64,000 nucleotides of DNA, from contig JACKBS010000011.1 in the NCBI GenBank assembly GCA_020634435.1, positions 186,001 to 250,000 of the forward strand. The letters run 5' to 3'. Positions 59,665 through 64,000 of the stretch are shown piece by piece (position 1 is the first letter of the stretch; every line of letters starts with the position of its first letter). The DNA is from Ardenticatenaceae bacterium (lineage in GTDB: Bacteria > Chloroflexota > Anaerolineae > Promineifilales > Promineifilaceae). Position numbers and translations under genes: made by a program. Under the pieces are notes generated by a model that saw nothing but the letters and a program-made list of their open reading frames with translations, was not told where the DNA came from and searched no databases.

Positions 59665-60799
59665 AATTGACCTCCGTGATCAATCCCATGACGTTGTTCA
59701 GGTATTCAGGTGTGTGGTGGTCTAGAATGTCGTTCAGTTCGCCCAACGTGTCGATAATTTGCCGAATGCCAGCTTTTTCTGTGGCGGGTTCAACGTGGCT
59801 GGAGTCAACCAGGCGCATCAGGGCTTCGCGCATTTCGCCAGAAACGTCGCCCGCACGTACATACATGGCAATGGCTTGTTTCGTTGGATCTTTGCCGATG
59901 ACCGAAACGCTTTCATCGACCCAATTTAGCAGCTTGCGTACGGTGGTCTTGACGGCCTGTTTGTTGACCGCGCTCATGCCTCCGCCGTCGTCAGCGTCAT
60001 ATTCTCCTGGTTCCGGGTCGGCGAATAGGGCATCTACCGTGAGCTGTGCTTCGCCAAGTTCAGAGAATGAATCGTTCAGCAGATCATTTAATAGTTCGTC
60101 GGTAAATAGATTTTCTTCAAGGTTGGTGTCGTGCGTCTTTTTCTGCACCAAATCTTTGAACTCATCGAAGGAAACGGCCGTTGCTTTTGCTGCATTTCTT
60201 TCTTTGGCCACAATTGCGTCCAAGAAATCCTCGTCTTCAGGCGATAATTCTTGTGCTTGCGGCATCTGGGGCAGCACATCTTCCAGATAATTGTCTGGTG
60301 TGTGGTTATTGGCGGTCGCGTTTTTCTTGTGCGAATTTTTCGGTACCACAGCCATGCGCATTGGCGCTGGTTCTTCTTTCTTTTCGGGTTCCGGTTCTTC
60401 GTCTTCGTCGTCTTCCGGCTCTTCAACCAGGGTGATGGTTTGTGTCTTATATTTGCCGTGGTAAGCCGGCGTCACTTGGGCCACCTGAACAGGTGTGGCG
60501 CCATTGACGGATGTATCTACGGGTGCTGGGGCGACTGCCGGAGCCGGTGCGGCGGCTTGCGCTGGGGCGCTGGGTACAGCGGCAGGAGTGGGTGGTGTGG
60601 GTGGATATACGGCCGTTTCGGCAGCTTGCCGGGCAACGCTCACCTGAGCCAGATTGGCTTCTTTATTTGCTGATGGGTAAAGCGAAGGGTAGTAATGGGA
60701 AAGGATTTGTTCTTGAATATCCAACAAAGTTGTTTGGATTTCATTCTTCAGGACCTTCAACTCCTCTTCTAACTCTCTAACTCTGTCTTCGAGTGCCAC
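59657..60799 (-). CDS. ArlC/D/E-like archaellum switch-complex protein, 380 aa
   Basis: A cytoplasmic protein: an N-terminal coiled coil (EDRVRELEEELKVLKNEIQTTLLDIQEQ), a Pro/Ala-rich and then strongly acidic linker, and a C-terminal domain of about 100 residues (VRKLLNWVDESVSVIGKDPTKQAIAMYVRAGDVSGEMREALMRLVD). That domain follows the pattern of the archaeal ArlD/E domain. In Euryarchaeota ArlC/D/E link chemotaxis to the motor. I set the start at GTG 60799, which has GGGAGG 6 nt upstream; ATG 60841 has no usable ribosome-binding site. It overlaps the arlG-like gene by 8 nt. Confidence 0.7.
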   Translation of the reverse strand: MALEDRVRELEEELKVLKNEIQTTLLDIQEQILSHYYPSLYPSANKEANLAQVSVARQAAETAVYPPTPPTPAAVPSAPAQAAAPAPAVAPAPVDTSVNGATPVQVAQVTPAYHGKYKTQTITLVEEPEDDEDEEPEPEKKEEPAPMRMAVVPKNSHKKNATANNHTPDNYLEDVLPQMPQAQELSPEDEDFLDAIVAKERNAAKATAVSFDEFKDLVQKKTHDTNLEENLFTDELLNDLLNDSFSELGEAQLTVDALFADPEPGEYDADDGGGMSAVNKQAVKTTVRKLLNWVDESVSVIGKDPTKQAIAMYVRAGDVSGEMREALMRLVDSSHVEPATEKAGIRQIIDTLGELNDILDHHTPEYLNNVMGLITEVNFG

Positions 60800-60913
60800 A
60801 GTGCGCCTCCCAGAAGTGGACGTGGGCGGAATAAAGCGCATCCCTCAATATAGCCAGAACCCACAATGCTCTTCAGTGCCGCTAAAGTTTTGCCATTTTG
60901 AATAATCGGATAA

Positions 60914-60976
60914 GTGGCACGTCCTTGCTGATGCCGGACGTGCCACCTGATTTTTAACGGTGGACCTGCTAGCAGG
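60914..60976 (-). promoter_or_regulatory. Two hairpins between arlB and the rest of the operon
   Basis: On the minus strand, arlB is followed by the palindrome CCTGCTAGCAGG (60965-60976) and then a perfect 11-bp stem GTGGCACGTCC (60914-60924 and 60936-60946) with an 11-nt loop. There is no T tract. They could stabilise the arlB mRNA 3' end or attenuate read-through, raising archaellin over motor components. Confidence 0.6.
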
Positions 60977-60990
60977 CCCGGTTGTTCAGA

Positions 60991-61572
60991 TTATTTGAGG
61001 TCGATAATCGTGTCCAGGTAAGCGGGGGTCGTACGTTCTACAACAATCACACCACCTTGTTCTGGTTTGATTTCGATAGCGAATTCGGTGTTCTCGGCCA
61101 ATGGGGTGGTCAGACTGGAAACGTCCACAGAGATTTCAGCCAGTTCGCCTTCTTCCAACAGGTCATCAGTGTCGTTGCGCACAACCCAGGTCAGTGTCCA
61201 GGTAAGGTTGGCGGACCGTTGAGCCTGGTCGCGGTAGTCGATAATGACGGTGTTGTTGGTTGGGGCGGTCAGGTCGATGGCATCGCCACCAGCCGCATTG
61301 GCAACACTGAAGATGAGGTTAGTAACTTGAGTTCCGTCAGTTTCGGCCACAACAGCACCCCGTAGTTCCATCGAGCTACGTACTTCGGAAAGACCGGCGT
61401 AGATAGCTTCCTTGCTCTGCTCGGTAGAGGTTGTACCGGCAGACAGAATTGTAAAAGCGAAAATGGCAGCTACGACCACGAAAGCAATAAGGATAATTGC
61501 GGTTTCCAACGCGCTAACACCTTTTTCTTCTTTTACCAGTTTGTTGAACATCTTTGACCAATAATTTTTCAT
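60991..61572 (-). CDS. arlB: Archaellin (filament subunit), 193 aa
   Basis: The N-terminus MFNKLVKEEKG|VSALETAIILIAFVVVAAIF is a class III signal peptide, cleaved after Gly18, with Glu at mature +5 and the hydrophobic helix that packs the archaellum core. The mature protein is short (about 175 residues) with a beta-rich outer domain. It has three N-x-(S/T) sequons (NNT, NLT, NDT), possible glycosylation sites. ATG 61572 has AAGGAG about 8 nt upstream. It is the first gene of the archaellum series. Similarity to pseudopilins is limited to the helix; the KG-xSALE form and the arl context favour archaellin. Confidence 0.87.
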   Translation of the reverse strand: MKNYWSKMFNKLVKEEKGVSALETAIILIAFVVVAAIFAFTILSAGTTSTEQSKEAIYAGLSEVRSSMELRGAVVAETDGTQVTNLIFSVANAAGGDAIDLTAPTNNTVIIDYRDQAQRSANLTWTLTWVVRNDTDDLLEEGELAEISVDVSSLTTPLAENTEFAIEIKPEQGGVIVVERTTPAYLDTIIDLK

Positions 61573-61991
61573 TTTTACTTGCTCCTTTTGCAAAATACAT
61601 GTTTTTAGTTTTTGTTTTCACCATTACGGTACTGCCAATACTCTACAACAAGTTTTTGGGGTTGTGTGTGTGCTTAGCGAGAGCATTGCGTTGGGTATCT
61701 GTTAGAGTCGTACTGGGGGACTATGACCCGCATCCCAAATTTGGATTTTTGGTGGTATTACCAGAGTACGGCTTGCAATAATTGGCTCCAAATGAGGCGT
61801 AAATCCTGGATTTTTGCGGACGAAAAATCTGCCCAACTTTGTGGCTAAATGATGTGTTTTTGGTTGTTTGAAGTGTTGTTGGGACGATACGGCCGTCGCT
61901 TACAAATCGTAAAAAGAAAATAAAAAAGGGAGGCTTTGGCCGGAACGATCCAACCAAAATCTCCCTTTTGCCGATTGTGATACGGCCGTTC
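61573..61991 (-). other. Leader region of the archaellum operon (419 bp)
   Basis: There is no convincing gene here. The region should carry the arlB promoter, but I could not pick a reliable -35/-10 pair. It contains a short GT run (about 61662-61672), a palindrome CCAAATTTGG (61735-61744) that could be an operator, and on its right the terminator of the upstream response regulator. Its length suggests regulated expression. Confidence 0.5.
61922..61969 (-). terminator. Rho-independent terminator after the PhoB-type regulator
   Basis: Outer arms AAAAGGGAG/CTCCCTTTT (61924-61932 and 61961-61969) and an inner TTTGG/CCAAA pair form a long hairpin, followed on the minus strand by a T-rich run. 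It separates the regulator transcript from the archaellum operon. Confidence 0.75.
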
Positions 61992-62729
61992 TTATGAACT
62001 AAATGAAGCGTCGGCTTCGTGGTCTAGAATGTAGCCGTGGCGAGGGATAGTACGAATATAAATGGGATGCGCCGGATCAGGCTCGATTTTGGCGCGCAGA
62101 TTGCGGATATGCCAACGAGCCAGGCTCTGATCAGCCGTGCCGGGTTCGTAGGCCCACACTTTTTCCAGCAGCTCTTCACCCGTAAACGTTTGGTTGGGGT
62201 GGCTCATTAGGTACTGAAGGAGCTCAAACTCAGCTGGCGTCAGCTGGATCATCTCATTGTCATCCACCTTGACGCGGCCAGCTTTCAGGTCCAGCGTCAG
62301 CGACCCGGCCGTAATGCTGGCTGAGCTGGTGGGCTGTACGTGGGTGTCGGTTTCTTGCACACGGCGCAGCAGGGCACGAACGCGAGCTTTTAATTCGGCC
62401 GTATTAAACGGTTTTGCCAGATAGTCGTCGGCACCGCAGTCTAAACCGTTGACACGGTCGTCTACTGAGTTGCGTGATGTCAAGAAGAGGAGGGGAGTCT
62501 TGTACAGTTGGTTGTCTTCGCGAAGGCGACGGCAAACTTCCAGACCATCCATCCAGGGCATGTTGATGTCCAAAATGATCAAGTCTGGCCGATGGCGGCG
62601 GGCGGCTTTGAGACCATCCAGCCCGTTGGCTGCGGTGAAAATCTCATAGCCGTCATCTTTCAAACTATTCTGTATGCCTTGAATTAATTGATAGTGATCG
62701 TCAATTAGCAAGATACGATGTAAAGCCAT
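61992..62729 (-). CDS. OmpR/PhoB-family response regulator, 245 aa
   Basis: A receiver domain (LLIDDHYQL, Asp54 in LIILDINMPWMDG, FLTSRN, YLAKPFN) is joined to a C-terminal winged-helix DNA-binding domain (LTPAEFELLQYLMSHPNQTFTGEELLEKVWAYEPGTADQSLARWHIRNLRAKIEPDP). ATG 62729 is preceded by AAAGGGA; the upstream ATG 62744 and the GTG-type starts have no ribosome-binding site. It probably forms a pair with the receiver-kinase gene 212 bp upstream and, by position, may control the archaellum operon. Confidence 0.92.
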   Translation of the reverse strand: MALHRILLIDDHYQLIQGIQNSLKDDGYEIFTAANGLDGLKAARRHRPDLIILDINMPWMDGLEVCRRLREDNQLYKTPLLFLTSRNSVDDRVNGLDCGADDYLAKPFNTAELKARVRALLRRVQETDTHVQPTSSASITAGSLTLDLKAGRVKVDDNEMIQLTPAEFELLQYLMSHPNQTFTGEELLEKVWAYEPGTADQSLARWHIRNLRAKIEPDPAHPIYIRTIPRHGYILDHEADASFSS

Positions 62730-62941
62730 TTTCCCTTTACCCATGACAAGCAAATGGTGCACTACTTGTTGTCTCCATTCGATGTGCTGCTAGGTGATAA
62801 TTTAACAAAGTGACTGTCTAAATTGAATAGGAAGGTTGTCATTTGACCTTGCCCGGCAAACGAAAATAACCAGGCAGCGTTGTCTGGGATGACTGGTTGT
62901 GATGGTGGGAGGTAGGCGAGGCCCATCAGGCCTCATCGAAT

Positions 62942-64000
62942 TTAAAGCTCAACCGTTAGGATGGCTCCCTGGGGTGTGTTGGCAGAAGCAAAAATGCGCC
63001 CGCCGTGAGCTTCTACGACCATTTTGCAGAAGGCCAGTCCCAGACCGGTCTGACGGCCGTTTTTCTTTTTGACGGCGACAATTTCGTACTTATTGAAAAT
63101 GCGCTCCTGGTCTTCAGGATCAATGCCTGGGCCTTCATCTAGCACCTCCAGGCGGAAGGTGGGGCGGTGGCCATTTTGCCCATAACGTAAGCGCACGGTG
63201 ACCGTGCTGTCTTCTGGTGCAAACTTGAACGCGTTGGAAAGTAAATTGTCGATCACGCGCTTGAACAGCGAAACGTCCAGGCAAACCTTCAGTTCACCCT
63301 CGGGCAAATCTAAATGCAGATCAAATTGCCGTATGCGGGCCGCCTCGCGATTGGCTTCTACGACCTGGGTTACCAGACCGTTGATGTCTACTTCTATGGG
63401 TTCCAGCTTTAATGACCCTTGCTCCATCTTGGCCACCGTGAGCACTTCATCCATGAAGCCGTCCAGGGAGCGCAGACTGCTGCGTACCGTGGTGGCATAC
63501 TCTTTGATTTTGCTGTCTTCTTCGGTGCGACGCAGCACAAAATCGTTGTACAGCATGGCTACGGTGAGCGGTGTGCGCATGTCGTGGATGAGCATGTGCG
63601 ATAAATCCTCGCGCAGCTGCAAAAGGGACTGTAAGGCATCGTACTGGTTTTTGATGCGCAGCATGGTGCGCACGCGGGCGCGTAATTCTGAGCCATTGAC
63701 GGGTTTTGATAAAAATTCGTCGGCCCCGGCCTGGAGACCTTGCAGCATATCTTCACGGCCGTTTAGTGCTGTAACCAAAATGATGGGAATGTGCTGCCAC
63801 TGCTCATCCTGTTTGAGGATGTGGCACACATCATAACCACTCATGCCGGGCATCATTACGTCCATCAAAATGACATCGGGCTGGATATGCCCAATATTTT
63901 CTATGATTTCTGGGCCGCTGGTGGCCAGCGAAACGTCGTAGCCTTCGGTAGAAAGCAAATCCGCAATGACTTCGCGGGCCATTTCGTTGTCATCCACAAT
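62942..64000 (-). CDS. Receiver-histidine kinase (REC-HisKA-HATPase), N-terminus beyond window
   Basis: The frame is open at the window edge (I-V-D-D-N), so a few N-terminal residues are missing. The receiver has LMDVMMPGMSG, LVTALNG and FLSKPVNG. The kinase core has the H-box LIHDMRTPLTVAMLY, the N-box NLLSNAFKFAPE and TGLGLAFCKMV. It is soluble and has the same architecture as the 46879-47970 protein, a clear paralogue. It lies upstream of a PhoB-type regulator, which is its probable partner. A GAGGCC/GGCCTC hairpin follows the stop without a T tract. Confidence 0.9.
   Translation of the reverse strand: MVDDNEMAREVIADLLSTEGYDVSLATSGPEIIENIGHIQPDVILMDVMMPGMSGYDVCHILKQDEQWQHIPIILVTALNGREDMLQGLQAGADEFLSKPVNGSELRARVRTMLRIKNQYDALQSLLQLREDLSHMLIHDMRTPLTVAMLYNDFVLRRTEEDSKIKEYATTVRSSLRSLDGFMDEVLTVAKMEQGSLKLEPIEVDINGLVTQVVEANREAARIRQFDLHLDLPEGELKVCLDVSLFKRVIDNLLSNAFKFAPEDSTVTVRLRYGQNGHRPTFRLEVLDEGPGIDPEDQERIFNKYEIVAVKKKNGRQTGLGLAFCKMVVEAHGGRIFASANTPQGAILTVEL

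Larger units (their letters stand above)
376..63765. repeat. Highly iterated palindrome ACGGCCGT, about 80 copies
   Basis: By eye I count about 80 exact copies across the window, for example at 1021, 3473, 16744, 30399, 35162, 41681, 47910, 51243, 57099 and 63758. Chance expectation for an 8-mer is about one. Copies occur in all three codon phases (T-A-V, N-G-R and R-P readings), on genes of both strands and between genes, so codon bias does not explain them. The flanking base is most often A or T, giving (A/T)ACGGCCGT(A/T). None occurs between about 20.5 and 28.3 kb, and only one between about 5.8 and 11.8 kb. Confidence 0.9.

Noticed and set aside
60800..60841. ATG start of the arlC/D/E-like gene at 60841
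   Set aside because: AGGGA abuts this ATG with no spacing, whereas GTG 60799 has GGGAGG 6 nt upstream just before the coiled coil.
1..64000. CRISPR array, tRNA or rRNA genes
   Set aside because: No regularly spaced short repeats, cloverleaf-like sequences or rRNA core sequences were seen in the intergenic regions.

Overview
The window reads as a bacterial chromosome segment, most likely from a Chloroflexota (Anaerolineae-like) genome. Pointers are Thr-Pro-rich linkers on secreted proteins, multi-domain hybrid kinases, no sign of outer-membrane machinery, and an archaellum-type motility operon, which is otherwise archaeal but which I recall being reported in some Chloroflexota. No rRNA, tRNA or CRISPR array was seen. 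A striking genome-wide signature is the palindrome ACGGCCGT, present about 80 times by eye where about one copy is expected.

Layout. 1-3.1 kb holds housekeeping genes: a RarD-type permease (cut by the window edge), a patatin-like lipase, an iron-containing alcohol dehydrogenase and an SCP2-like protein. 3.2-26.4 kb, all on the minus strand, is a surface-polysaccharide locus: priming glycosyltransferase, two ligase/polymerase-like proteins, several glycosyltransferases, a flippase, a chain-length regulator, a sulfotransferase, and a complete pseudaminic acid operon (pseB-pseC-pseF-pseGH fusion-pseI). An ISAs1-type insertion sequence with intact ends and a perfect 10-bp target duplication sits between the chain-length gene and a glycosyltransferase. 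26.9-29.9 kb encodes a secreted protein with three near-identical 618-bp repeats. 30-43 kb is mixed: an Ig-like small protein, an SDR epimerase, heme O synthase followed by a truncated glutaredoxin, two beta-propeller surface proteins, an M23 peptidase, a transglycosylase-like protein, a nucleoside kinase and a GT-C transferase. 43.3-48.8 kb is a signalling block (a large hybrid kinase, a receiver-kinase and a receiver protein).

50.3-61.6 kb, minus strand, is the highlight: an archaellum operon in the archaeal order, arlB (archaellin), arlC/D/E-like, arlG-like, arlF-like, arlH, arlI, arlJ. It is followed by an unknown membrane protein, a prepilin peptidase, and then two proteins with PilN and PilO-like cores fused to PPC/Ig-like and LysM domains. 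These last two could anchor the machine to a bacterial peptidoglycan wall. A PhoB-type response regulator and a receiver-histidine kinase lie just upstream.

How it may fit together (inference): ArlH/ArlI/ArlJ form the motor and platform, ArlF/G-like proteins and perhaps the PilN/PilO-LysM pair are the wall-anchored part, and ArlB forms the filament. The pseudaminic acid pathway 35 kb away could supply a nonulosonic sugar for surface polysaccharide or for archaellin glycosylation. Several start codons were moved from the longest frame to positions supported by Shine-Dalgarno sequences or overlaps; these are stated per gene.
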